This document shows positions 19,300 through 29,816 of a stretch of DNA of 64,000 nucleotides, piece after piece. The notes under the pieces are model-generated. The model was not told the DNA's origin. It saw nothing but the letters and a program-made list of their open reading frames with translations, and searched no databases. Source of the stretch: Monosporascus cannonballus (taxonomy: Eukaryota; Ascomycota; Sordariomycetes; Xylariales); contig QJNS01000168.1 of NCBI GenBank assembly GCA_004154925.1, forward strand, positions 107,562 to 171,561, in the 5' to 3' direction. Position 1 is the first letter of the stretch, and each line of letters starts with the position of its first letter. A program made the position numbers and the translations under genes.

Positions 19300-20287
19300 A
19301 ATCTAAAAGATTTTCTTCCACTTTACCATCTCAGCAAAGTAAAGTAGAGAATATTAAATTTAATTTGAATCCTTTATTTATTACAGGGTTCGTAGATGCT
19401 GAAGGTTGTTTTACTTTTAGTTTTGTTAAAGATAATAAATATAATACTGGTTGACGTGTTAAAGCTATATTTTCTTTAGGGTTACATAAAGATAAAGTTC
19501 TATTGGATAATATTCAAAGTTACTTTGGCGTAGGTTTATATCCCCAAAGTTGTTACTTAATTCAATATTATGTTACATCTGAAAAGGATTTAGCTATATT
19601 AATTGATCATTGTCGCGCGCCTTAATTTTATTAGGAGCGGAGAGAAATACCCTTCTCAAAAATTGACGGATTTTTTATTATTTAAGCAAGGACCGGCTTC
19701 GCCTAATCCCCTAGCTTGCGCAGGGGATAAGAAATAATTAAAACTAAACAACACTTAACTAAAGAAGGTCTTAAAAAACTTGTTGAAATTAAAGGATTAA
19801 TGCATAGAGGTCTTTCAGAAAAGCAGCTTTTTCTGATATAACTTCAATTGTAAGACCTTTAGTTCAAAACCCTATAATCCTTAACCCTCAGTGAGTTGTA
19901 GGATTCGTTTCAGGGGAGGGTAGCTTTCTAATTCAAATTTTTAAAGCTAAAACTAAATCAGGTGAGGCTACTAAATTAATCTTTACTATAACTCAACATG
20001 TTCGTGATCAACAATTAATGGAAAGTTTAATAACTTACTTAGATTGCGGAAATTTAGCTAGAGGTAGAGATGCAGTTGATATAAGAGTTACTAAATTCTC
20101 AGATATTAAAGATAAGATTATTACATTCTTTATTAAATATCCTATTATAGGTAATAAACTGAAAGATTTTCAATATTTTTCTAAAGTTGCCCAATTAATA
20201 GAAAATAAATCTCATTTAACAAAAGAGGGTTTTGATCAAATTCGTAATATTAAAGCAGAACAGGAATCGTTTAAATTAACTAGTTAG
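19300..20287 (+). pseudogene. LAGLIDADG endonuclease broken by GC clusters
   Basis: The first domain reads NPLFITGFVDAEGCFTFSFV, LHKDKVLLDNIQSYFGVGLY and then stops where a 34-bp cluster (19611-19644, tcgcgcgccttaatttt) is inserted. A second cluster (ggaccggcttcgcctaatcc) lies at about 19690. The second domain is intact in another frame: WVVGFVSGEGSFLIQIF, YLDCGNLARGRDAVDI, FFIKYPIIGNK and a stop at 20287. It resembles rnl- and rps3-associated endonucleases. It lies between nad6 tail copies 2 and 3. Confidence 0.85.
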
Positions 20288-20319
20288 TTAATTGTTTGCG
20301 CAAGTACCCTTAAATTATT

Positions 20320-20415
20320 ATGTATACTAACTATAATATGTGACTTATAATAGCTAGTTTTATATTATTATTAGCAATGGGAGGTGCTATAGTTATAACA
20401 ATAAAAAAAAATTAA
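20320..20415 (+). pseudogene. nad6 3'-end copy 3
   Basis: MYTNYNMWLIIASFILLLAM, GGAIVITIKKN and stop: the last 31 residues of nad6 with an altered tail. At the DNA level it is closest to the native end (ctagttttatattattatta). Confidence 0.9.
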
Positions 20416-20441
20416 ATCTAAAGTAAAAAATTTAATATAAA

Positions 20442-20511
20442 AGAAATTAGCTCAATGGTAGAGCAACCGTTTTACACACGGAAGGTTGGGTGTTCAATTC
20501 ACCTATTTCTT
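20442..20511 (+). tRNA. trnV: tRNA-Val(UAC)
   Basis: Acceptor AGAAAT / ATTTCT, D-arm GCTC / GAGC, anticodon stem ACCGT / ACGGA-like with loop tttacac (UAC), T-arm GGGTG-ttcaatt-CACCT. Confidence 0.92.
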
Positions 20512-20602
20512 AAAGAAGTAAAGTAAGAAATTACTTTCTTTCTTTAAAATTATTTTAATTATATACTTTGTATGCTTTTAACTTATTAATTAATAAAGGT
20601 AA

Positions 20603-23600
20603 ATGACTGAAATAGTAAGGAGTAATTTTCAAATTCATCCTTTTCATTTAGTATCCCCTTCACCATGACCATTATATACTAGTATTAGTTTATTTACTTT
20701 AGCTAGTAGTGGAGCATTATCTATGCATAGTTTTAGCAATGCACATAATGTATTTTATTTAGCTCTTATAACATTAGTTTTCTCTATGTCATTTTGATTC
20801 AGAGATATAATTAGTGAGGGTAAATTATGGTTAATGAAATATAATTTAAAATTTTTTTATTTAAATACAGCTAAAGCTATCCCTGTTGAAGATGTAAAAC
20901 AAAGTTTAAAAACTTATAATTCAAATTTTCATTTTTATAATATATATACAAATAATAAGGATCTTCTAGGTTACTATTTAGCAGGTCTTTTGTCTTTTGG
21001 AGGGGGATGGTCATATTTCTATTCCTGCTTTAGGAACTACAACTTTGAATAGAGTACTTAATCCTAGAATAGTGTTTACTTCACATATTAATAATTTAGG
21101 TTTATATGCTTTTATTCAGTCAGAATTAGGAAATATAGGGCGTTTTCAAGTTTCAGGTGATAATAGGCTTCGTTATATTATAGGGGATAAAATCGGAGTT
21201 TTAACCATTATTAATCTAATACATGATAAACTTAGAACACCTAAAAATAAAAGATTTAATGATTTAATTAATTTTTTTAATACTAAATATTCTTTAAATA
21301 TAACAGCTATAAATAATATAAAACCTCTTATTCATTATTTTGACAAGTATCCTTTAATAGGTGAAAAGTATAATAATTATATCAAATGAAGAATTGTTTA
21401 TAATATGATAATATCTAAAGAACATCTTACAGATAAAGGAAGATTAAAGATTCGATCATTAATTGGTTTAGATTTTTAATAAATAAAATTTTTTAAGTAT
21501 ATTTTATAAAGTGCTCTCGTAAAATTTAACTATATGCTGGAAACTCTTATAATTTTAAGACAATCAGCAGGAAACCAAAGGACGTATAATTATCCTAGTA
21601 GGATCCTCAGAGACTATACGTTAAAAGTTAATGCGTTATTATTAAAAACCCATTAATTAAGAGATAGTCCAGTTAATATAGTGATATATTAAACTTAAAT
21701 TGACTTTTTTGGGAAACCATACCCTTTCTGTCCAAAAAGGATTAAACTTAGGTATTATTGTGCGCCATTGAATTTGATGTAAGTATGGATCGACTTCTAG
21801 ATCTGAGCATTGTTCCAATATGCTCCCGGCGATAGGGTTAGGTGAGAGGGAAAGCCTCGAGCTGAACATAGCATCCCTATTAAAGGCAACGAAAAGCGAA
21901 ACCGAATACACTATAAGTTGTCGAGCCGAGATTCCTATGAGTAAAGATGGATTTCTTGAACTCTATCTACCAGGGGCCTCATCCCTAAGGGCTACGTCTC
22001 GTTCGGGACAGGACGTATCAAGTGAATTGATGTTCAAAATAATAGCATCAATTTGGAATCACGAAAACCAGGATAGAATATCTATTCATAACGTAGAGAG
22101 TGGAGACTCTAAGGGAATCGTAAAACATACATCAGATACTATGGGATTGCCTAAAGCCCAAAAGGGCCATGGTAACAGAGGAATCGTAGTACCAACTATG
22201 TTGGAAAGGGTTCCAGTTTACGGGTTTCGAATGTATGCTACGGCGGCTGGAGGTTCCAGTACAGTTTCGACTGACGCCATATCCAAACTTCGAAAGATTG
22301 CAGATCTTTGCAAAGAGAATCCGAAATTTATTGTGACGGATAAGCTGTACAAGCTACTCTATGACAGAAATCTATATCAAGCAGCTTACGAAAAACTGAA
22401 GAGTAAACCCGGAAATATGACCCCAGGTATGACTCCCACTACTCTGGACGGTATGTCCATGGAAGTGGTGGATGAAATAATAGCAAATATTAGGGCGGAG
22501 ACATTCCAATTTCAACCCAGTAGAAGGGTAAACATTCCCAAGAGTAATGGGAAAACGCGCCCTCTAACTATTGCCCCTCCCAGGGACAAGCTGGTACAAG
22601 AATGCATCCGTATGATACTTGAAGCTATCTACGAACACAGTTTCTCAGAAAGCAGCCACGGTTTCAGACCCAATAGAGGCTGTCACACAGCGCTGAAAAT
22701 GATAAATCAAAAGTTCAGAGTTGCTAACTGATACATCGAGGGAGACATCAGTAATTGTTTCCCAAGTATCAATCACGATCTACTGATCAAGATTCTTGAG
22801 GAGAGAATCAAGGATAGAAGATTCATAAATCTGATTAGAAAGTCACTGAAAGCGGGATACTTCGAATTCAAGAAGTTATCGATCTCTGTGGTAGGTACTT
22901 TCCAAGGGTCCATCATCAGCCCTATCCTTGCCAATATCTTCCTCGACAAATTGGATAAGTTCATAGATGAACTAAAATCCAACTTCGACGTGGGTACGAA
23001 AGCTAGCGTGAACCCGGCATGAAAAAAACTGGAGAATGCTATGTGAAGAGCTAAAACACTAGAGGAGAAGATTCGTATCCGTAAAGAATTAATACAAGTC
23101 AAATCGAAGTTAGCAATTGATCCTGCATTTAAAAGATTATCATACGTCAGGTATGCAGATGATTGAATCATTGGTATACGAGGATCGGCTGAAGACTGTC
23201 GTCAAATTCTAGAAAAAGTTGACGTTTTCCTGAAGGATGTCCTAAAACTAGAATTATCCAGAGAGAAGACGAAAATCACCAATTCTAGAACGGAGATAGC
23301 AAGATTCCTATCAGTGGATTTCAGGAAGTTCGTTCGTGTTAGGTTCAGAAAGGTTAAAGGAAGACTCACAAGGGTGACCGATGCTCTAAGGCTGACGGCT
23401 CCGATGGAACGAATCACCGCGAAATTGAAAGCTAACGGTTTTATAAAAGAGAATAGACCAGCCCCCAAATTCCTATGGCGTAGTAATGAAAAAGATGAAA
23501 TCATCTTATTATACAACTCGGTTTATAGGGGAATCACCAATTACTATCGTTTTGTTCATAATTTCAACGAATTATCGTCCTGAGTACATTTCGTACTAAA

Positions 23601-26600
23601 GGCCTCATGTGCAAAACTATTAGCTGCCAAATTCTCACTTAAATCTCAGGCTAAAGTCTACGAGAGATTCGGACAAGAATTAAAGGGAAACGACAAGCAT
23701 GGTTTCACTAAAGCAGTCTACGGGGTTGTCCTTGACGCATTCAACGTGAATACGGATGACGTTTTACTAAGAATCAATGCGACAGGAATCTCGAAAGCTT
23801 CTCTAGAGAAGCTAGCCTGTTCAGTCTGCGAGTCTGAGTACAGAGTCGAAATGCATCATGTCAGAACGATGAAGGACTTAAATCCCAAAGCTCGACTAAT
23901 AGACAAGATGATGGCAAAGCGGAATCGTAAGCAAATCGCGCTGTGTAGAAAATGTCATATGGAACATCACAAGCAAAGTTCGATCTCCAAACAAAAATCC
24001 AAAGATTAGAACGTAAATGGAGAGCCGTATGATGGGAAACTATCACGTACGGTTCGGGAAAGGGGGAGCGCTCTGGTAAAAGGAGCGTTTCTCTAGTTCA
24101 TTTATTTATAGTGTCTGAAGCTTTGTTCTTTATGGCAATCTTCTGGGCATTTTTTCATAGTAAAAGCAATCTGTGAATAGGAGCCAAACTCCGGGAACAC
24201 CCTAAAGCTTTAATAACTAAACTGTTAGTTGAAAGATTAATAGCGGCCTCATTAATGATTGAGGGTATAGTAACATCATTAAAGATTCTTGGTTTAATAC
24301 AAGGAATGGGTTATCGCGGATCTAAATCAGATAGTCATATATCTGTAAAAGAGCAACGAGCAGACGGTTCCTCAATATTATTTAAATATTGTAAGGTGTG
24401 CTCTAAGTGCCAAGGAAACTTGGTTTATATGCATCCAATAAAAAATGTTAGTACTATTAGGGTTAATAAATATTTAAATTATTCAATAATTCAAAGATCT
24501 TTATTTTCTACTAAAGCTTCATCAGTCGATAATACAACTGATGTATTAAATCCTAAGTATGTTACAGGATTTACTGACGGAGAGGGATGCTTTTTCGTAG
24601 GTATTAATTCAGACCCTAGATATAAAACAGGTTACAGAATAAAAGCTATATTCCAAATAGGTGTTCATGAAAAAGATCTTGCCTTATTAGAGCAAATTAA
24701 ATTGTTTTTTGGGGTAGGACATATTACAAAATTGGGGGTAGAATCTGTTCAATATAGAGTATCAGGTTTAAAAGATTTAAATATAATTATTAATCATTTT
24801 GATAAACACCCTTTATTGACTCGTAAACAATCCGATTTTCTGCTTTTTAAAGAAGTAATAGACTTAATGAAAGAGGGAAAACATTTAACTTTAGAAGGGC
24901 TAAATAGAATAGTATCAATTAAAACTACACTTAACGGTGGAGAAATATCTGATACTTTAAGTTTAGCTTTCCCAGATTTAGAACCTGCATTAGTACCAAA
25001 AATTAATGATAGAAAAATTAAAGATTTACATTGATTGGCTGGTTTCACTGACGCTGAAGGTTGTTTTTTTATAGCATTAAAAAAATCACCAAAATCTAAA
25101 TTAGGCGAAACTGTATGATTAAGATTTATTTTATCTCAACATAGTGAAGATAAAGATCTCTTAGAAAGTTTAATTTCTACTTTTAATTGTGGTAGATATA
25201 TATCTAAATCAGATTGTAGTGAGTTTATAGTTGAAAAATTTACAGATGTTCGCGATAAAGTTATCCCGATATTTGAAGAATTTAAATTACATGGTTTAAA
25301 ATCTAAAAATTATGATGATTTTAAAAAAGCCGCGGTTCTAATCAATAATAAAGCTCATTTAACTAGAGAAGGATTAGACGAGTTAAAAAAAATAAAAGGT
25401 AGAATGAATAAAAGACGAAAATAGTATTAATATAAAGATGCATATATTAAAATTTTTATTTATATAAAACATATAAATATATTAAAAACGAGTGCTTTAA
25501 CACCTACAGTAGAATTAGGTGCTCAATGACCTCCTATGGGAATTGAACCTGTTAATCCTTTTGAATTACCTTTACTTAATACAGTAAAACATGCTAGTTT
25601 CTCAAATATTTGAGAAATTATTGCTGTGTGGGTGAGAGTCCCACTCTATGAACAAAATTTAACTTTTAATTTTACTTATCTTGAAATCTTAGGGCAAAAT
25701 TTAATTATGCTTTTTATTTCATCTTTGGAGGTTTCAATCCTCGTGTTATGTACTAGTAGAGATTTGTCACTGTATACATCACTACATCAAAATAATTCCA
25801 TCGATCACCTTAACACCGTAAACCCTAAAGACTTTGATGGATTTTATAGATGGTTTGTAGGGTTTTCAGATGCTGAAGGTATGTTTAGTATATCTCAGAT
25901 TCTTAATAGAGACAAAATTGAAGGTTTCTCTTTTAGATTTAAAATAGGATTACACAAAGATGATTTAAATGCTTTAAATTACATTAAAAATAAATTAGGT
26001 ATGGGGTCTATATATGCTTCTAAGGATAGTCAAATATTTACTATATCTAAAAAGGACGATATTTCTAAACTAATTTCTATTTTTGATAATTATACTTTAA
26101 ATACAAGCAAATATTTAGATTTTTTAGCTTTTAAAAAAGCCTTTATTCTTTATACTAATAGAGAGAACTTAACGGATAAATTAATAGCTCAAATATTAGA
26201 ATTAAAAAATGGCATGAATTATAATCGTGAAGATTATAATATGTTTATAAATCATGAAATAATTATAACTAAAAGTTGATTATTAGGTTTTATAGAAGGA
26301 GATGGTTCATTTAGCTTGGAAAGAAGCACAATGGAACCCGTCTTTTCTATTAAATTAACAGAAACACAACTTCCGGTTTTGACTAAAATAAAAGAATATT
26401 TAGAAAACAACCTGGATCTTGATTTATATTCTATTCATAAATTAAAATCTTCACAGATTATTATGATAAGTTCTGAAAAAGCTAGAGGTAATAGTAAACC
26501 TCTTGTGTCATTAGTCATCAAAAATGTACATTTTTTAAATAATTATTTAGTACCCTTTTTTGATGAAGAGATATTTATAACTAAAAAAGGGTTGGATTTT

Positions 26601-27730
26601 TCTGATTTTAAAATTATATGCAATGCTATTTACATAGGAGCTCATAGAAAAGAAATAACTAAATCCTTAATTTTGAAATTATCTTACACTATGAATAATT
26701 TTAGATTATCTACATACTCAGGATCTATTGAATCTTTAAGTGAAGAGGAAATAAATTTGCTAATTAACGCTATGCCAACTATTGAACATCTTAAGGATGG
26801 TCGTCAAAGAGATATAGATACGAAAAAGGTTATACGTAATCGTTCAAGTAGTAGTGTTTATGAAATTATCCAACCATCAGGAGAAGTCTTAATAATGTCC
26901 AATTTAGCTAAAGCTGCCGAATTTATAAATGTAGGTTTTAATACTTTACAAAGACGTTTAGATGTCGAAGATTTACAAGGAGATTCAGTAGAATTAAAGG
27001 CTTATAAAATTAAAAGAATAGGAGTATTTAACCCTAAAAGTTAAAGAAAGAAACTGAAGTAAGATTACAATCAAACAGTTTTATATTCATAGATAAATTA
27101 GGTGAAAACGGTTAAGGATATTCTTAGTCTTAGACCGTCGGCAGTTGTAAATGTCGCTACAGATTGGTTCACCAGGGTTGGGCTGCAATGTCCGTCCTAA
27201 TGTACAATCGGACTCTATAACGAGTGCAAATATCGTAAAGAGGAAAGAAAATCCCATGCATTGCACAGCGGGATAGCCATAGCATGGTGGCAATAACTCT
27301 TAAATAGTATAAGGTTTTATGCCTTACTATTTCAGTTAATTAGAGTTGAATATTATTATCAAGTGGAGCTACAGTAACATATGCTCATCATTCTTTAATT
27401 CAAGGTAAAAGAAAGGGAGCTTTATACGGTTCTATAGCTACCATATTATTAGCAGTAATTTTCACAGGTTTTCAAGGAATAGAATATAGTGTTTCATCTT
27501 TCACTATTAGTGACGGTGCTTTTGGTACATGTTTCTTCTTTGGTACTGGGTTCCACGGATTGCACGTAATGGTAGGAACAGCTTTTTTAGCAGTAGCTTT
27601 ATGGAGAATTTATGCATATCATTTAACTGACAATCATCATTTGGGTTTTGAAGGGGGTATCCTGTACTGACATTTTGTAGATGTAGTATGATTATTTCTT
27701 TATGTTTCAGTTTATTACTGGGGTTCTTAA
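20603..27730 (+). CDS. cox3: Cytochrome c oxidase subunit 3 (spliced, five exons)
   Basis: Coding order join(20603..20821, 21703..21759, 24102..24158, 25491..25585, 27349..27730), 269 residues, all junctions in phase. COX3 is a core membrane subunit of complex IV. Exon 1 starts [20 protein letters not shown] and ends [10 protein letters not shown]. Exon 2 is [19 protein letters not shown], exon 3 [19 protein letters not shown] and exon 4 [20 protein letters not shown] to LPLLNTV. Exon 5 continues [19 protein letters not shown] to VSVYYWGS. Three group I introns and one group II intron interrupt it. Length and sequence are normal, so splicing should give a working protein. Its 3' end is overlapped out of frame by an orphan ORF and copied twice downstream. 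Confidence 0.95.
20822..21479 (+). pseudogene. LAGLIDADG endonuclease of cox3 intron 1, frameshifted
   Basis: The frame continues from exon 1 to [12 protein letters not shown] at about 20997, where a run of five G shifts the frame. Downstream, in the other frame, the protein is normal: [51 protein letters not shown] and a stop at 21477-21479. A single base change in the G run restores the frame, so a sequencing error is possible. The protein has a type-1 LAGLIDADG layout of the cox-intron family, different from the other endonucleases here. Confidence 0.8.
20822..21702 (+). mobile_element. Group I intron 1 in cox3
   Basis: It follows exon-final T and ends in G21702. The 3' core at about 21533-21670 includes aatcagcaggaaacc, tcctcagagactatacg and aagagatagtcc (P9 side). 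It hosts a broken LAGLIDADG ORF. Confidence 0.85.
21760..24101 (+). mobile_element. Group II intron 2 in cox3, encoding RT/maturase
   Basis: It starts GTGCGCC right after NLGII of COX3. Domain V is at about 24021-24055 (gagccgtatgatgggaaac, then tatcacgtacggttc), followed by domain VI and a terminal ...TTCAT. Exon ligation restores COX3. The domain V core is identical to that of the ORF-less introns at 32907, 35263 and 63035. Confidence 0.92.
21820..24009 (+). CDS. Group II intron reverse transcriptase / maturase / HNH endonuclease
   Basis: An intact 729-residue frame. RT blocks: [20 protein letters not shown] and [18 protein letters not shown] at about 250-298, the catalytic YADD (RYADDWIIGI) at 445-448, then the maturase X region ([12 protein letters not shown] onward to [14 protein letters not shown]). 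A C-terminal HNH nuclease domain has CSVC at about 667, [11 protein letters not shown] and [11 protein letters not shown]. The product should help splice the intron, copy its RNA and nick the target for retrohoming. GC content is clearly higher than in the AT-rich neighbours, suggesting recent arrival. The start at 21820 is the first in-frame ATG; translation may begin later. Confidence 0.93.
24159..25424 (+). CDS. LAGLIDADG homing endonuclease of cox3 intron 3
   Basis: An intact frame continuous with exon 3, running through the intron core ([18 protein letters not shown]) and on to the endonuclease. After [16 protein letters not shown] come [15 protein letters not shown] (motif 1, about 24557), [34 protein letters not shown] (motif 2, about 25031), [18 protein letters not shown] and [19 protein letters not shown] before TAG 25422-25424. 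It is a relative of the rnl and rps3 endonucleases. Whether the part encoded by the intron core is retained is unknown. Confidence 0.88.
24159..25490 (+). mobile_element. Group I intron 3 in cox3
   Basis: It follows exon-final T (FFH) and ends in G25490. The core is near the 5' end: aaactccgggaacaccctaaagc, ggttatcgcggatctaaatc, aaaagagcaacgag and aaggtgtgctctaag. The same core is in the rnl introns at about 32445, 41100 and 46995. It hosts a LAGLIDADG ORF fused to exon 3. Confidence 0.88.
25586..27044 (+). CDS. LAGLIDADG homing endonuclease of cox3 intron 4
   Basis: Continuous with exon 4. After a linker ([18 protein letters not shown]) come [16 protein letters not shown] (motif 1, about 25848), [35 protein letters not shown] (motif 2, about 26277), [16 protein letters not shown] and a NUMOD-like tail ([20 protein letters not shown]). 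Stop at 27044. Undamaged, and paralogous to the proteins ending at 494, 15896 and 39978. Confidence 0.9.
25586..27348 (+). mobile_element. Group I intron 4 in cox3
   Basis: Splicing T25585 to A27349 restores NTVILLSSG. The 3' core at 27102-27240 (gtgaaaacggttaagg, agaccgtcggcagttg, gctacagattggttcac) is the same family as in nad6, rns and rnl-i5. It ends attagagttG. Confidence 0.9.
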
Positions 27731-28317
27731 GTAAAGTTAGTATAGGATCCGATAATCAAATTATAAATTGTTCTAGTGAGCAACCTGACGGGTCATTTAC
27801 AGTAGAACCACACCCGGATCACCCAGGTTGAAGTAGAGTTACTAAAAAGAACTCAAATGGTGATATAGTGGAAGTGGCATATGTCCCTAATGATCGTGTA
27901 CCTGCTTATGTTTCCCAGGGTTCTAAATCTAACCCTATATCTGTGGATGATTCAGATAGTTCTGCTTCTAGTCCTATACCTGTGGGAGAGGGTTCTGCTT
28001 CTAACCCTATACCTGTAGAAAATTCCGAGGATTCTGCTTCTGATCTTGAAAAGGAAGAAGGAGCAAAAAAACCAAAAAATTCTTCATCAAATGATGATAA
28101 TGGTAAAGGAGGAGGTTCAAATCCTTCTTCAGGTCCTTCTGAAGGTCCTTCTTCAGCTCCTACTGGTTCTTCAGCTCCTTCTGGTTCTTATGAAGGTGCT
28201 GGTTTTTCAGTAGGTGGTTCTAATAATAGAACAAAGGAAGTATTAGGTAGTTTATTAGGATTATTAGGTGGTTTTTTAGAAAATATACCTGATGTTTTAA
28301 ATAACCTTTACTTATAG
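27688..28317 (+). CDS. Orphan acidic ORF starting out of frame inside cox3
   Basis: ATG 27688 opens a 209-residue table-4 frame that overlaps the last 43 bases of cox3 in another frame. It begins with a hydrophobic, signal-like stretch ([18 protein letters not shown]), then a compact region (DGSFTVEPHPDHPGWSRV), repeated acidic words (SNPISVDDSDSSAS, SSPIPVGEG, SNPIPVENSEDSAS), a Lys-rich segment, a Gly/Ser/Pro-rich linker and a hydrophobic C-terminus (VLGSLLGLLGGFLENIPDVL). The ORF at 28414 has the same start, the same frame relation to a cox3 tail and a related middle. No family is recognised. Confidence 0.6.
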
Positions 28318-28330
28318 TGTTCTATTATGA

Positions 28331-28458
28331 AGAATATACGCATATCATTTAACTGACAATCATCATTTGGGTTTTGAAGGGGGTATATTGTATTGACACT
28401 TTGTAGATGTAGTATGATTATTTTTGTATGTTTCGGTTTACTACTGGGGTTCATAACC
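28331..28458 (+). pseudogene. cox3 3'-end copy 2
   Basis: In the cox3 frame: [39 protein letters not shown] and TAA. It is nearly identical to the end of exon 5, with no other COX3 sequence before it. Confidence 0.92.
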
Positions 28459-29307
28459 TTCTCCTGAGTAGTAAATCAAGGAAATAGTGGAGAACATTTA
28501 GAAAGAGTAGGTAGAGCTTTAATATTTAAACCAGAATATAAAGAAAGAATATTAAGAATCTGAGAAGATACTCCATCTACTCCTTCTGCTGTAGTATTAA
28601 GATCATCTGTAATTCCTTTCCCTTTTGCTGTATTTTCGTTCTCTCCTTTGGAGAAGATATTTGGGTTTTGAAGGTGGAATTTTGTACTGACATTTCGTTG
28701 ATGTTGTCTGGCTTTTTTTGTATGTTTCAATATACTACTGAGGGTCTTAATAGACAGAATAAAAGAATCTCTTACTGTTTATTATGTTTATGCTGATTCA
28801 CTTTTAGCTGAAGCTTTTTGTTTTTATGCTGATTCACGTGAATCTGAACCTAAACTGATTTCTACTGCAGTGAAACCCGGTAAGGATAGAGCACTAGGTT
28901 GAACTACAGTAGTTGAAGACTACTCAGATGGTAATAGAATAATTAGGCATTTACATCCTACATCTACATCTCTACCATCTAAACCTGAGAATTGTTCAGC
29001 AGGTCCTATAAAACGTCCTTGAGAGCTGGACGAAAAACCGGAAATACAAAAGAAAAAACCGAAAAATGTTTCATCAAATGAGAACGATGAAGGAAATAGT
29101 AAAGGAGGAGGTACACCTCCTGATATAGGTCCTTCTTCAGGTCCATCTGGAAATTCAGAATCAGGTGATAATAATGTAAGTAAAAAAGAAAAATTCATAG
29201 TTATCGTAGGATTAATATTAGAATGAATATCAGAATCAATATCTAATTTTTTTTTTTTAACTTATTTTAGTATTTTATTGCAAACATTTTTATCATTTAA
29301 TCTGTAA
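28414..29307 (+). CDS. Orphan ORF overlapping two cox3 tail copies
   Basis: ATG 28414 opens 297 residues that run out of frame through cox3 tail copy 2 and then tail copy 3. The start (MIIFVCFGLLLGFITFSW) parallels that of 27688. The middle (EHLERVGRALIFKPEYKERI, then LRIWEDTPSTPSA) is unique. After the second tail comes a region like the first ORF: VKPGKDRALGWTTVVEDYSD, then KKKPKNVSSNENDEGNSKGG against KKPKNSSSNDDNGKGG, and GPSSGPSGNS. It ends with a hydrophobic segment. It looks like two units fused by recombination at cox3 tails. Function unknown. Confidence 0.6.
28664..28749 (+). pseudogene. cox3 3'-end copy 3
   Basis: In the cox3 frame: [29 protein letters not shown] and TAA. More silent differences than copy 2 (for example gttgatgttgtctggctt), so it is older or from another source. 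Confidence 0.88.
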
Positions 29308-29406
29308 TAGTTTTTTTTTAGGTTTAAAAGGATAATAGAAGATTTGTGGATAAAGTCTAATTATTTTTAGATATCCTTCTATTTATAATAATATTTATAA
29401 ATATAA

Positions 29407-29478
29407 GATTCTTTAGCTTAACCGGTAAAGCGCATTTTTGATAAGAATGATATTCAAGTTCAAGTCTTGAAAGAATTA
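29407..29478 (+). tRNA. trnI: tRNA-Ile(GAU)
   Basis: Acceptor GATTCTT / AAGAATT, anticodon stem CATTT / GAATG with loop ttgataa (GAU), T-arm TCAAG-ttcaagt-CTTGA. Confidence 0.92.
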
Positions 29479-29563
29479 GAGTGGTAATTAGTATATGTAC
29501 TCTTACATTTAAATAATAGAGATCAACTGTCAAGAATATATAGTGATATAGTTATCAATATAA

Positions 29564-29651
29564 AGAGAATTGATCGAGTGGTTTAAGATGGTAAGCTTGA
29601 GTCTTATTTGGCCAAAAACTGGTCACATCCGTTCGAATCGGATATTCTCTG
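29564..29651 (+). tRNA. trnS2: tRNA-Ser(UGA)
   Basis: Acceptor AGAGAAT / ATTCTCT, anticodon stem GTAAG / CTTAT with loop cttgagt (UGA), class II variable arm (tggccaaaaactggtca), T-arm ATCCG-ttcgaat-CGGAT. Confidence 0.92.
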
Positions 29652-29715
29652 CACTCAAGTTAGAATATATTTATTATAATTTTAATTTAAAATAAGGTAA
29701 TTTTATATAAATTAA

Positions 29716-29788
29716 CGGATTAGGCCCGGGTAGGTTAGGGACTGCATTTGGGTTGCAGAATAGTTACGTTCGAATCGTAATAATCCGA
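29716..29788 (+). tRNA. trnP: tRNA-Pro(UGG)
   Basis: Acceptor CGGATTA / TAATCCG, anticodon stem CTGCA / TGCAG with loop tttgggt (UGG), T-arm TTACG-ttcgaat-CGTAA. Confidence 0.93.
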
Positions 29789-29796
29789 AACTAAAA

Positions 29797-29816
29797 ATTT
29801 ATAGTGATATAGTGTA
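29797..29816 (+). promoter_or_regulatory. Candidate mitochondrial promoter before rnl
   Basis: The word atttatagtgatatagtgta lies just before rnl. Close variants occur at 29536-29552 (before trnS2), 53877-53896 and 56336-56355 (before nad4L-leader endonucleases), 49086-49103 and 61329-61345. Repeated use of a fixed AT word upstream of separate units is what a single-subunit polymerase promoter looks like; this is inference. Confidence 0.4.
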
